Assembly: GCA_945910975.1 (NCBI GenBank)
Contig: CAMDZY010000041.1
Location: forward strand, 1 to 11,628
Source: an uncultured Clostridia bacterium
GTDB taxonomy: Bacteria > Bacillota > Clostridia > Oscillospirales > Oscillospiraceae
Length of the DNA stretch: 11,628 nt
Reading direction: 5' to 3'
Part shown: positions 1 through 6,489 of the stretch, piece after piece
Layout: every line of letters begins with the position of its first letter
How positions within the stretch are numbered: the first letter of the stretch is position 1
Made by a program: the position numbers and the translations under genes
Notes under the pieces: generated by a model
Told to the model about the DNA's origin: nothing
What the model saw: only the letters and a program-made list of their open reading frames with translations
Databases searched by the model: none

Positions 1-406
1 TCTGTGCGGCGTTGTTGTGCTCGGCGCCCTTATACAGCTTCAGACGGGTCAGAGCAGCTCTGCCGAGAGAATTCTTGGGAAGCATACCCTTGACAGCCAG
101 TTCCATTGCAAATTCGGGGCGCTGTTCCATCATCGTGCGGTACTTGACTTCCTTCAAGCCGCCGATCCAACCGGAATGATGATAATAGGTTTTCTTTTCC
201 AGCTTCTTGCCGGTGAGGACTGCCTTGTCGCAGTTGATGATGATAACGAAGTCACCGCAGTCAACGTTGGGCGTGAAGTCAGCCTTGTTTTTGCCGCGCA
301 GGATGTTGGCGGCGATTACAGCAGTGCGGCCGAGGGGCTTATCTGCTGCGTCGAGGACATACCACTTGCGTTCGATGTTCTCTTTTTTTGCCATTGTAGT
401 GGACAT
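1..406 (-). CDS. rplM: 50S ribosomal protein L13, C-terminus cut by window edge
   Basis: L13 is an early-assembling protein of the large ribosomal subunit that binds 23S rRNA. The 135 visible residues read as L13 throughout: an N-terminal RKWYVLDAADKPLGR block (about residues 13-27), the PNVDCGDFVIIINC strand region (46-59), the TGKKLEKKTYYHHSGWIGG segment (65-83) and MLPKNSLGR (108-116). L13 is usually about 142-150 residues, so only about 8-12 are lost off the left edge. The start is the ATG at 406, because GGAGG lies 7 nt upstream; an in-frame ATG at 394 lacks this site. In Firmicutes rplM is normally followed by rpsI, which would lie outside the window. It has its own promoter just upstream. 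Identity is near certain. Confidence 0.97.
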   Translation of the reverse strand, partial: MSTTMAKKENIERKWYVLDAADKPLGRTAVIAANILRGKNKADFTPNVDCGDFVIIINCDKAVLTGKKLEKKTYYHHSGWIGGLKEVKYRTMMEQRPEFAMELAVKGMLPKNSLGRAALTRLKLYKGAEHNNAAQ

Positions 407-443
407 AATGTTTCCTCCATCTTGGAATTTATAGAAATAATTT

Positions 444-472
444 TTGACAAATGTGGGGCGATGTTTTACAAT
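444..472 (+). promoter_or_regulatory. SigA-type promoter facing the TtcA-like gene
   Basis: TTGACA (444-449), a 17-nt spacer and TACAAT (467-472) match the vegetative consensus at 11 of 12 positions. Transcription would begin near 479 and reach the TtcA-like gene after a 5' UTR of about 148 nt. The -10 hexamer lies inside the left arm of the 466-480 palindrome. A second TTGACA at 530-535, part of an exact ATTTTTGACAA repeat of 440-450, has no matching -10 and is not called. The long UTR leaves room for an unseen nearer promoter. Confidence 0.65.
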
Positions 473-480
473 AATTGTAA
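466..480. promoter_or_regulatory. Perfect 7-1-7 palindrome, PerR/Fur-family operator candidate
   Basis: TTACAATAATTGTAA is a perfect inverted repeat with 7-bp arms around one central base. The Fur-family PerR box is commonly written TTATAATNATTATAA; this site matches 12 of its 14 defined positions, and the two differences are symmetrical. It covers the -10 hexamer of the rightward promoter and lies about 6-20 nt downstream of the predicted rplM start, so a bound repressor could block both. That it is an operator is inference. It could instead be an RNA hairpin of the rplM leader or chance in AT-rich DNA. Confidence 0.4.
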
Positions 481-492
481 TCACGCTTGACT

Positions 493-521
493 TTTATACC
501 ACAATTTTTGGCCGGTGTCAA
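493..521 (-). promoter_or_regulatory. SigA-type promoter of rplM
   Basis: Read on the minus strand this is TTGACA (521-516), a 17-nt spacer and TATAAA (498-493). It matches the vegetative consensus at 11 of 12 positions. Transcription would begin near 486, giving rplM a 5' UTR of about 80 nt. That UTR contains the 466-480 palindrome, so a short RNA hairpin is possible there. I did not recognise the known Firmicutes L13 leader RNA in it. Confidence 0.8.
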
Positions 522-626
522 CACTATTTTTGACAATTTTAATTTTCGACCGAGAAAACTCGCGAATCCTCTTGTTTTCTCTTAAAATCTCTTGAAATCT
601 CATTTTCGTTTTTAAAGGTGATTTTC

Positions 627-1361
627 ATGCAAAGAATGATGGGTTTGGTGCGTCGTTGCATCGATGACTACAATATGATTGCCGAGGGCGACCGCATTGC
701 GGTTGGGGTTTCCGGCGGCAAGGATTCTCTGGCGCTGCTGGTTTTGCTGGCGGCGCTGCGGGCGTATTATCCGAAAAAGTTCACATTGGACGCTGTGACG
801 ATCGACATGGGGCTGGGCATGGACTTTTCCCCGGTGGCCGCGCTGTGTGAGCAGTGGCAGGTTCCGTATCACTGCGTCAAAACGGAAATCGGCGCGATTA
901 TTTTTGACTACCGCAAGGAGAAAAATCCCTGCTCCATGTGCGCCAAAATGCGGCGCGGCGCGCTGAATCAGGCGCTTTTGGAGCGGGACATTCATAAAAT
1001 CGCGCTGGGGCACCACTATGACGATGCGGTGGAAACATTTTTGATGAACCTGATTTTTGAGGGGCGCATTGGCTGCTTTGAGCCGGTGACTTATCTCGAT
1101 CGCACCGGCGTCACACAGATTCGGCCAATGCTGTATTTACCGGAGCAGAGCGTCAGCCATTTTGCACAAAATATGCATCTGCCAATTGTGCAAAACACCT
1201 GTCCCGCAGACAAGCAGACAAAGCGGGAGGAAATTAAACAGCTGATTTCCTCTCTGCACGACCAATATCCGGACTTAAAAACCAGAATTTTTGGCGCGAT
1301 GCAGCGGATGCCACTGCCCAATTGGGAAGTCAAAGCACACCCCCGCCACAAGCCAAAGTAA
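627..1361 (+). CDS. TtcA-like tRNA 2-thiocytidine synthetase (PP-loop, Fe-S)
   Basis: TtcA-family enzymes adenylate a tRNA cytidine (C32 in the E. coli enzyme) and replace its oxygen with sulfur, using a [4Fe-4S] cluster in the cytoplasm. The 244-residue protein has the PP-loop ATP pyrophosphatase motif SGGKDS (residues 29-34), PCSMC (101-105) supplying the CxxC pair Cys102/Cys105, GHHYDD (128-133), and a third cysteine at 192 in NTCPADKQTKRE, where TtcA's third cluster ligand region falls. E. coli TtcA is about 311 residues, so this is a shorter Gram-positive form. I chose the ATG at 627 because AAAGGTG (614-620) sits well spaced upstream; a GTG at 618 lies within that site. TilS is less likely because of the cysteines and the end of the protein; TtuA/Ncs6-type targets are not excluded. 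The stop codon is followed at once, in frame, by an SLH relic. Confidence 0.85.
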   Translation: MQRMMGLVRRCIDDYNMIAEGDRIAVGVSGGKDSLALLVLLAALRAYYPKKFTLDAVTIDMGLGMDFSPVAALCEQWQVPYHCVKTEIGAIIFDYRKEKNPCSMCAKMRRGALNQALLERDIHKIALGHHYDDAVETFLMNLIFEGRIGCFEPVTYLDRTGVTQIRPMLYLPEQSVSHFAQNMHLPIVQNTCPADKQTKREEIKQLISSLHDQYPDLKTRIFGAMQRMPLPNWEVKAHPRHKPK

Positions 1362-1454
1362 CCCGATGGAAATTCGGTGCCGCAGGGCAGCGCAACCCGC
1401 GCACAGGTAGCAGCGATGCTCATGCGTCTGTGCAAATCTTTGCCCAGCAAATAA
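1362..1454 (+). pseudogene. Relic of an SLH-domain protein C-terminus
   Basis: Directly after the TtcA-like stop codon, in the same frame, 30 codons read PDGNSVPQGSATRAQVAAML, then MRLCK, then a short tail and a TAA stop at 1452-1454. S-layer homology domains end in a block of the form P.GTATRAEVAAMLMRF, which binds secondary cell-wall polymers, and the visible pattern fits this well. The first half of the domain, any signal peptide, a start codon and a ribosome binding site are all absent. I infer the last piece of a lost surface protein gene, joined here by deletion or recombination near 1330-1365. Readthrough of the TtcA UAA would append this tail, but nothing seen suggests that happens. 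Confidence 0.6.
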
Positions 1455-1597
1455 AATTCCGGTTTAATTTGCGCACAACAGGGGTATACTAGCCTTGGAC
1501 AAGTTGAGCGGAACTGAATTCCGGAATTCAGACAATACCACGCGCAGGCATTGCAACCGGTTGACGTGTCAAGTGTATCGCGCGACGATGCGAAAAG
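1455..1597. other. Non-coding stretch between the SLH relic and the terminator
   Basis: No convincing gene is visible on either strand. It holds a possible -10 element TATACT (1485-1490) with only a weak TTTAAT (1463-1468) 16 bp upstream, an 18-bp perfect palindrome (1514-1531) and a 5-2-5 repeat TTGACGTGTCAA (1561-1572). A short RNA from about 1497 to the terminator at 1630 is conceivable, but the promoter is poor. Confidence 0.4.
1514..1531. repeat. 18-bp perfect palindrome
   Basis: CTGAATTCCGGAATTCAG is perfectly self-complementary with no spacer. It lies between the SLH relic and the terminator. The arms have no loop, so as RNA only the outer pairs could form a hairpin; as DNA it could be a protein-binding site. 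No function is recognised. Confidence 0.7.
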
Positions 1598-1630
1598 TAG
1601 CAGGCTGAAGAAATTCAACCTGCTATTTTT
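1593..1630. terminator. Bidirectional terminator between convergent genes
   Basis: A 12-bp stem, 1598-1609 with 1614-1625 (one G-U/A-C position depending on strand), encloses a GAAA loop when read on plus and is followed by TTTTT (1626-1630). Read on minus the same stem is followed by CTTTTC (1597-1592). It lies 10 nt beyond the trxB stop, so it can end the aro operon leftward and the TtcA-like transcript rightward. The plus reading, with a GNRA-type loop and five Us, looks the stronger. Confidence 0.9.
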
Positions 1631-1640
1631 ATTGCTTTTA

Positions 1641-2561
1641 TCAGATGGTACCCAGATATACCTGCGCATAATGGGCGGCGACGGCGCCGTCTGCTGTGGC
1701 TGTGACGATTTGGCGCAGTGCTTTGGCGCGCACGTCGCCCACGGCAAATACGCCCGGCAGTGCGGTGCGGGTGGATTCATCGGCAAGGATATATCCGTTG
1801 TCATCCAATGCCAGCTGTCCCTTGACCAACTCGGTCGAGGGAACACGGCCAACGCTGATAAACACACCATCCACTGCAAGGCGGGACAATTCGCCTGTGT
1901 TGACGTTGCGCAGTTCCAGTGCGGAAAGGCGGCCTTCGCCCAGCAGGCGGTTGACGGTGCTGTTCCAGCGAAATGTGACATTTTCCGTGTTCAGAAGCCG
2001 GTCATGGTAAATTTTTGTCGCGCGCAGCGTGCTTCTGCGGTGGATTAGAATAACCTTTTCACAAATGCGGCTGAGCAGCATCGCGTCTGCCACGGCGGAA
2101 TTTCCGCCGCCCACAACGGCTACGGTTTTGCCCTGATAGAACATTCCGTCACAGGCCGCGCAGTAGGAAACGCCCCGGCCAAGGTATTCATCTTCCTTCT
2201 CCACGCCCAGATGCCGGTGCTCTGCACCGGTGGCGATGATCACGGTCTTGGCAAGAAGGATGCCTTTGCCGGTTTCGATGCGCTTGACTTCTGCGTCGAG
2301 CGTTACTGCGCGAACCTCCGCCGATTCCGTCCTTGCGCCAAAGCGTTCTGCGCCGGCCTGCATCCGCTGCCCCAGCGTGAAGCCATCGATTCCCTCGTCA
2401 AAGCCGGGGTAGTTGTCGATTTGTGCGGTTTGCGCCATCTGTCCGCCTGCGGACAGTTTTTCAAGCACCAGCGTATCCAAGCCCGCGCGGGCTGCGTACA
2501 ATGCAGCGGTATAGCCGCCGGGGCCGCCGCCGATAACAGCGGTGTCATAGATGTGTTCCAT
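1641..2561 (-). CDS. trxB: Thioredoxin reductase (NADPH, FAD)
   Basis: This flavoenzyme passes electrons from NADPH through FAD and a redox cysteine pair to thioredoxin. The 306-residue protein is the usual bacterial TrxB length. Visible motifs are the FAD-binding GGGPGG (residues 11-16), GGQMAQT..I.NYPGF (39-54), the active-site CAACDG (134-139), the NADPH-binding GGGNSA (151-156) with HRR (174-176) that would contact the NADPH phosphate, and the C-terminal FAD block GVFAVGDVR. The start is the ATG at 2561 with GGGAG upstream. It is the last gene of the aro operon: 38 nt separate it from aroQ, with no terminator seen between, and a terminator follows. A role in aromatic synthesis is not obvious, so it may simply share the transcript or have its own promoter. 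Confidence 0.95.
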   Translation of the reverse strand: MEHIYDTAVIGGGPGGYTAALYAARAGLDTLVLEKLSAGGQMAQTAQIDNYPGFDEGIDGFTLGQRMQAGAERFGARTESAEVRAVTLDAEVKRIETGKGILLAKTVIIATGAEHRHLGVEKEDEYLGRGVSYCAACDGMFYQGKTVAVVGGGNSAVADAMLLSRICEKVILIHRRSTLRATKIYHDRLLNTENVTFRWNSTVNRLLGEGRLSALELRNVNTGELSRLAVDGVFISVGRVPSTELVKGQLALDDNGYILADESTRTALPGVFAVGDVRAKALRQIVTATADGAVAAHYAQVYLGTI

Positions 2562-2599
2562 TTTGAGCCACTCCCTTTGTTTTCGGTAGTATGCCCAAT

Positions 2600-3034
2600 T
2601 TAACGTTGTAAATGCTGTTGTAACAAATCTACCGCCTGCAAATAGCCTGCAAAATGCTTGCCGGCAATGGTGGCAATGGCGGCTTCTGAGGTGAATGAGT
2701 GACGGCGGTATTCCTCACGCGCGTTGATATCCGACAGGTGAACCTCCACCGTGGGAATGCCAACGGCCTTGATGGCGTCGGGAATGGCGATGCTAGTGTG
2801 CGTATAGGCAGCGGGATTGAGAATCAAGCCGTCAAACACGCCGTATGCGGCCTGAATTTTGTCCACAATGTTGCCCTCGTGGTTGGATTGATAAAATTCC
2901 GTTTCGATTTGCCGTGCATCACAATACTCGCGCACCAGCTGCTGCAAGGCTGCAAGCGTCTGTTTGCCGTAAATATCCGGTTCCCGGATGCCCAAAAGGT
3001 TTAGATTTGGGCCGTTGATGATGAGCAGCTTCAT
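2600..3034 (-). CDS. aroQ: Type II 3-dehydroquinate dehydratase
   Basis: Third shikimate-pathway step: trans-dehydration of 3-dehydroquinate to 3-dehydroshikimate, as a cytosolic dodecamer. The 144 residues match the type II family length. It carries INGPNLNLLGIREPDIYG (6-23) with Arg17 and the catalytic Tyr22, SNHEG (50-54), LNPAAYTHTS (72-81) with Asn73 and His79, and EVHLSDINAREEYRRHS (97-113) with Glu97, His99 and Arg110. These line up with the known active-site set. The start is the ATG at 3034, which overlaps the aroE-aroK stop as ATGA, with AGGAGG about 10 nt upstream. A longer in-frame reading to 3106 would extend into aroK and lacks homology. The overlap implies translational coupling. 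Confidence 0.97.
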   Translation of the reverse strand: MKLLIINGPNLNLLGIREPDIYGKQTLAALQQLVREYCDARQIETEFYQSNHEGNIVDKIQAAYGVFDGLILNPAAYTHTSIAIPDAIKAVGIPTVEVHLSDINAREEYRRHSFTSEAAIATIAGKHFAGYLQAVDLLQQHLQR

Positions 3035-4251
3035 AGCATCCAATCCTCCTGAATTTTTTGCGCGGTCGCCTGAGAGCTGGTGTTTTCGTACACCGCATCG
3101 CACCACGCATGATACAGCGGCAACCGCTTTTTCAGCAGCGCATCGATGCCGTCACGCTGGGTCACGGGGCGGCCTTTTGCAGACAGGCGCTGCTTGTCGC
3201 AGTTCAAAAACAGCACCACGCCGTTTTGCCGCAGCAAATCGCGGTTTTCCGGCATCGTGACCACGCCGCCGCCGGTTGCGATGATTCTGCCGCTTTCCGC
3301 GCAGGCGGAACGCAAGACCTGTGTTTCCACGGCGCGGAACGCGCCCTCGCCAAATTGCGCAAAGTAGCTTGGGATATCCATTCCAATCGTTTTCACGATC
3401 TCTTTGTCGATGTCCACCACCGGCCGACCGGTGCGTTCTCCCAGATAGCGCGCCACGGTGGATTTTCCGCCGCCGGGCATACCAATTAAGATGATATTCC
3501 GCGTTTGGGCGGCGATGGTATCGGTAATTCGAGCAATTTCACTGTCCGGAATCTGCGTATCACAAAATCGCTCCGAAGCCCGCACCGCCTGCGCCACCAG
3601 CATAACAAGGCCGTTTCTTGCCGGGATCCCAAGCGATTCAGCCTGCAACAGCAGCGCCGTTTTTGCAGGATTGTAAATCAAATCCAGCACTAACTTGCAG
3701 TTTGGAAGAAATTTCAAATCCAGAGGGGCGCGGCCGTTGTTGGGGTACATTCCCACCGGCGTTGCGTTTACGACCAATTCGGCATCGCCATGCTGCGGAA
3801 GATTTTGGTAGTTGTTCTCCCCCGTGCGGGAAATCACCACAGGCGCGATGCCGCAGCCGCGCAGCACGGCGCAAACGGTTTTTGATGCCCCGCCGCTGCC
3901 CAAAACAAGCGCCTTTTTCCCGCGCAGCGTGTCGGCATCCTTGCCCAAAAGAGCGAGAAAGCCGTCATAATCCGTGTTGTCACCCAGCCAGCCGCCATCG
4001 GGCAGACGCGTCATGGTGTTGACGCTGCCAATGGCCTTTGCGCGGTCTGTCAGGCGTTCGCAGAATGGAATCACCGCATTTTTGTAAGGAATTGTGACAT
4101 TGAATCCGTCGAGCGCCGTTGTTTGCAAAAAATCTGCCAGTGCTTCCGGCTCCATTGGGTACAATTCGTACTCGTAATCGCCCAACATATGGTGAATGGC
4201 AGGGGAGAAGCTGTGGCCAAGCCGCTGCCCGATCAACCCAAATCGCTTCAC
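3031..4251 (-). CDS. Fused shikimate dehydrogenase-shikimate kinase
   Basis: One 406-residue chain carries two successive shikimate-pathway steps. Residues 1 to about 245 are AroE, which reduces 3-dehydroshikimate with NADPH: SFSP (14-17), NVTIPYK (51-57) with catalytic Lys57, GDNTDYDG (90-97) with Asp94, the nucleotide loop GSGGASKT (118-125) and NATPVGM (162-168). Residues about 250-406 are AroK, which phosphorylates shikimate with ATP: Walker A GMPGGGKST (257-265), DID (280-282), GGG (327-329) and the lid arginine in GRPVTQRDG (360-368), followed by RLPLY. All key residues of both halves are present and no frameshift is seen. The start is a GTG at 4251, immediately after the pheA TAA, with GAGGTGG as ribosome binding site inside the pheA end. 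Such fusions are uncommon but not unknown in bacteria. Confidence 0.95.
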   Translation of the reverse strand: MKRFGLIGQRLGHSFSPAIHHMLGDYEYELYPMEPEALADFLQTTALDGFNVTIPYKNAVIPFCERLTDRAKAIGSVNTMTRLPDGGWLGDNTDYDGFLALLGKDADTLRGKKALVLGSGGASKTVCAVLRGCGIAPVVISRTGENNYQNLPQHGDAELVVNATPVGMYPNNGRAPLDLKFLPNCKLVLDLIYNPAKTALLLQAESLGIPARNGLVMLVAQAVRASERFCDTQIPDSEIARITDTIAAQTRNIILIGMPGGGKSTVARYLGERTGRPVVDIDKEIVKTIGMDIPSYFAQFGEGAFRAVETQVLRSACAESGRIIATGGGVVTMPENRDLLRQNGVVLFLNCDKQRLSAKGRPVTQRDGIDALLKKRLPLYHAWCDAVYENTSSQATAQKIQEDWML

Positions 4252-5394
4252 TTAAACCACCTCGGTATAGCTGCCCAGATATTTAATGCTTGTAACAACG
4301 CCCTCCAAATCGTCAAACACCTGCAAGAACGCATCGGAATAGACCGAGGAGTCTAAATCAAAGTAGAACATAAATTCAAAATCCGTGTTCGACAAGGGGC
4401 GGCTTTCCAGCTTGGTCAGGTTGATGCCTAGCGCATTGAAGCGCGAGAGCACGCGGTACAACGAGCCGCGCCGGTTGGGAACAACGACCATCAGGCTGGT
4501 ACGGTTTGCGCCGGGGAAGATTTCCAGCTGCTTGGAAATGCAGATAAAGCGTGTAAAATTGCTTCCGTGATCCTGTACGGAGGTTTCCAGGCATTCCAAC
4601 CCATAAATTTCTGCACAGAAGCGGGAGGAGAGCGCCGCAATGTCCGTGCGGTCGGACTCCGCAACTTTTTTCGCTGCCAGCGCGGTATTGTCGCATGCGG
4701 TGACGGTCACATTTTTTAAATCTTTCAGGAAACCGTCACATTGTGAAATTGCTTGCTCATGGGAGTAAATTTCGCGGATGTCCGACAGCTTTGTGCCCTT
4801 TTTGGCAAGCAAACAGTGGTCGACCTTTACGCGGCAGCTGCGCGAGATATAGAAGCTGTGGCGCATCATCAGATCATAGATCTGGTTGACCGAGCCTGCG
4901 GTGCTGTTTTCCAGCGGAAGGATCCCGTAGCGGCAAAGTCCTTGCTCCACGGCAGAAAACACGCTGTCAAAGGATGTAAAATACAAAATATTTGCCGACG
5001 GAAACAGCCGCTCGCAAGCAAGCTGAGAATACGCGCCCTCGGAACCCTGACACGCCACCAATGGCCGTGCCGGGGGCAGGGCGGGCGTATTTTCCAGCGC
5101 ATTTTTAATGGTATCGCGAATCGGCGACTGCTTGGCGATGAGCTGATGCTGCGCCGAGCGGCTCAAATCGAACAGCACAGAAAACAGCGTATCTGTTGCC
5201 GGTGCCAGATCATCTCCGACGCGCTCACCCAACTGCGCCAGCTTTTCGCGCTCACGCTTTGGGTCGAACACGGGCAAATTCTGCTCCAGCTTTGTCTGTG
5301 CAACCTGCTTCACCGCATCCATGCGCTGCACAAGCAGGTCTGCGATTTGATTGTCGATGTGATCGAGCGTAACTCGTAAATCTTTTAATTCCAT
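4252..5394 (-). CDS. pheA: Chorismate mutase-prephenate dehydratase (P-protein) with ACT domain
   Basis: It converts chorismate to prephenate and prephenate to phenylpyruvate, the committed Phe branch. The 380-residue protein has three parts. An AroQ-fold mutase (1 to about 88) has Arg7, Arg24, Lys35, Asp44, Glu48 and Gln84, matching the E. coli P-protein set at a constant offset of four. The dehydratase (about 112-288) has GSEGAYSQ (117-124), PLENSTAGSV (160-169) and the catalytic NFTRF (279-283). The ACT domain (about 298-380) has GSLY (310-313, for the usual GALV/GALY) and ESRP (330-333), which mark Phe binding for feedback inhibition. I chose the ATG at 5394 with GAGGAG 7-8 nt upstream; an in-frame GTG at 5409 lies inside that site. 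aroC ends 15 nt upstream. It is the only mutase in the operon, so tyrA depends on it or on a gene elsewhere. Confidence 0.96.
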   Translation of the reverse strand: MELKDLRVTLDHIDNQIADLLVQRMDAVKQVAQTKLEQNLPVFDPKREREKLAQLGERVGDDLAPATDTLFSVLFDLSRSAQHQLIAKQSPIRDTIKNALENTPALPPARPLVACQGSEGAYSQLACERLFPSANILYFTSFDSVFSAVEQGLCRYGILPLENSTAGSVNQIYDLMMRHSFYISRSCRVKVDHCLLAKKGTKLSDIREIYSHEQAISQCDGFLKDLKNVTVTACDNTALAAKKVAESDRTDIAALSSRFCAEIYGLECLETSVQDHGSNFTRFICISKQLEIFPGANRTSLMVVVPNRRGSLYRVLSRFNALGINLTKLESRPLSNTDFEFMFYFDLDSSVYSDAFLQVFDDLEGVVTSIKYLGSYTEVV

Positions 5395-5409
5395 TCTTTT
5401 TCTCCTCAC

Positions 5410-6489
5410 TTAATAATTGTCCAAGGCATCGAAGATGGCCAGCGCAGCAGCTGCTTCGATGCAGGGAACTGCGCGCGGCACAATACATGGGTCGTGTCTG
5501 CCGTGAATTACTAACTGCGCGTCCTCCTGCTTCGACAGGCTGACGGTTTGCTGTGGCCTGAGAATCGAGGGGGTCGGCTTGATTGCTACCCGGAAAAGGA
5601 TCGGCATCCCGGAAGAAATACCGCCCAAAATTCCGCCGTGGTTGTTGGTTTGTGTTTTAATCTCTCCGCCTTGTATGATGAAAGGATCGTTATTTTCACT
5701 TCCGCGCAGTCCGGCTGCTGCAAAGCCGTTGCCAAATTCAATTCCCTTGACGGCGGGAACGGCAAACACGGCCGATGCAATACGGTTTTCCAGCCCATCG
5801 AACATGGGATCGCCAATGCCGGCGGGAAGCCCTGTGACGGCGCATTCGATCACGCCACCGACGGAGTCGCCCTCGCTCTTTGCGGCCAAAACCGCTGCCT
5901 GCATTTTCCCGGCGGCTGCGGGGTCGATGACCGGCAAGTTGTTTTTCAGAACCGCTGCAAAATCCTCCGGGCAGACGCGAACCGGGTCAAAGGCGGCGTC
6001 CTCCACATCGGCGATTTGTGCAATATGTGCGCCGATCGAAATGCCACGCGCGTTTAAAATCTGCATACAAATGCCACCGGCTACACAAAGCGGCGCGGTC
6101 AGGCGCCCGGAAAAGTGCCCACCGCCGGAGCCGTCCTGTGCGCCGTGAAATTTTGCCTGCGCGGTAAAATCCGCATGGCCGGGACGGGGCAGATCGGAAA
6201 ACTGACTGTAATCGCCGGGACGCACATTGGTATTGGTGATGATCCCGCAAAGCGGGGCACCACACAGCTTGCCGTTGGCAATTCCGGAGAGAAATTGCAC
6301 CTGATCCAGCTCTTTGCGCGGGGTGGAAAGCGCACTGTTTCCCGGCGCACGCCGCTTCAAAAAGGCAGCCAGCGCGGCTTCATCCAGCGGGAATCCCGCC
6401 GGCAGTCCGTCAACCACAACGCCGATGGCGGGGGAGTGGGATTGCCCAAAAATGGATACGTGGATATGGTTGCCAAAACAGGAACTCAT
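5410..6489 (-). CDS. aroC: Chorismate synthase
   Basis: Seventh step of the pathway: anti-1,4 elimination of phosphate from EPSP to give chorismate, requiring reduced FMN. The 359-residue length is standard. Visible family blocks are FGQSHSPAIGVVVDGLPAG (14-32), the RR.PG region (46-50), RPGHAD (102-107) and GGGHFSGRLTAP (122-133). The two active-site histidines fall at His18 and His105. The first signature is GQSHS rather than the textbook GESHG. The ATG at 6489 overlaps the aroA stop as ATGA, with AGGAG about 9 nt upstream. Confidence 0.96.
   Translation of the reverse strand: MSSCFGNHIHVSIFGQSHSPAIGVVVDGLPAGFPLDEAALAAFLKRRAPGNSALSTPRKELDQVQFLSGIANGKLCGAPLCGIITNTNVRPGDYSQFSDLPRPGHADFTAQAKFHGAQDGSGGGHFSGRLTAPLCVAGGICMQILNARGISIGAHIAQIADVEDAAFDPVRVCPEDFAAVLKNNLPVIDPAAAGKMQAAVLAAKSEGDSVGGVIECAVTGLPAGIGDPMFDGLENRIASAVFAVPAVKGIEFGNGFAAAGLRGSENNDPFIIQGGEIKTQTNNHGGILGGISSGMPILFRVAIKPTPSILRPQQTVSLSKQEDAQLVIHGRHDPCIVPRAVPCIEAAAALAIFDALDNY

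Noticed and set aside
618..626. GTG start for the TtcA-like protein
   Set aside because: The GTG overlaps the AAAGGTG ribosome binding site of the better-placed ATG at 627.
1091..1981. 296-codon minus-strand open frame across the TtcA-like gene and the trxB end
   Set aside because: Rich in Cys, Trp and Ser with no domain, it spans a terminator and two real genes in other frames; it is not a gene.
2584..2627. Sporulation-type promoter (CATACTA on minus at about 2595-2589 with GCATT upstream) for trxB
   Set aside because: The -10 fits a SigG-like pattern, but the -35 is imperfect and nothing else links trxB to sporulation; likely chance within the aroQ end.
4753..5379. Long plus-strand open frames opposite pheA (208 codons) and elsewhere in the operon
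   Set aside because: They are antisense shadows of GC-rich genes with no recognisable domains, and the minus-strand genes are certain.
5395..5409. GTG start adding five residues to PheA
   Set aside because: These codons are the GAGGAG ribosome binding site for the ATG at 5394, and the mutase alignment starts at that ATG.
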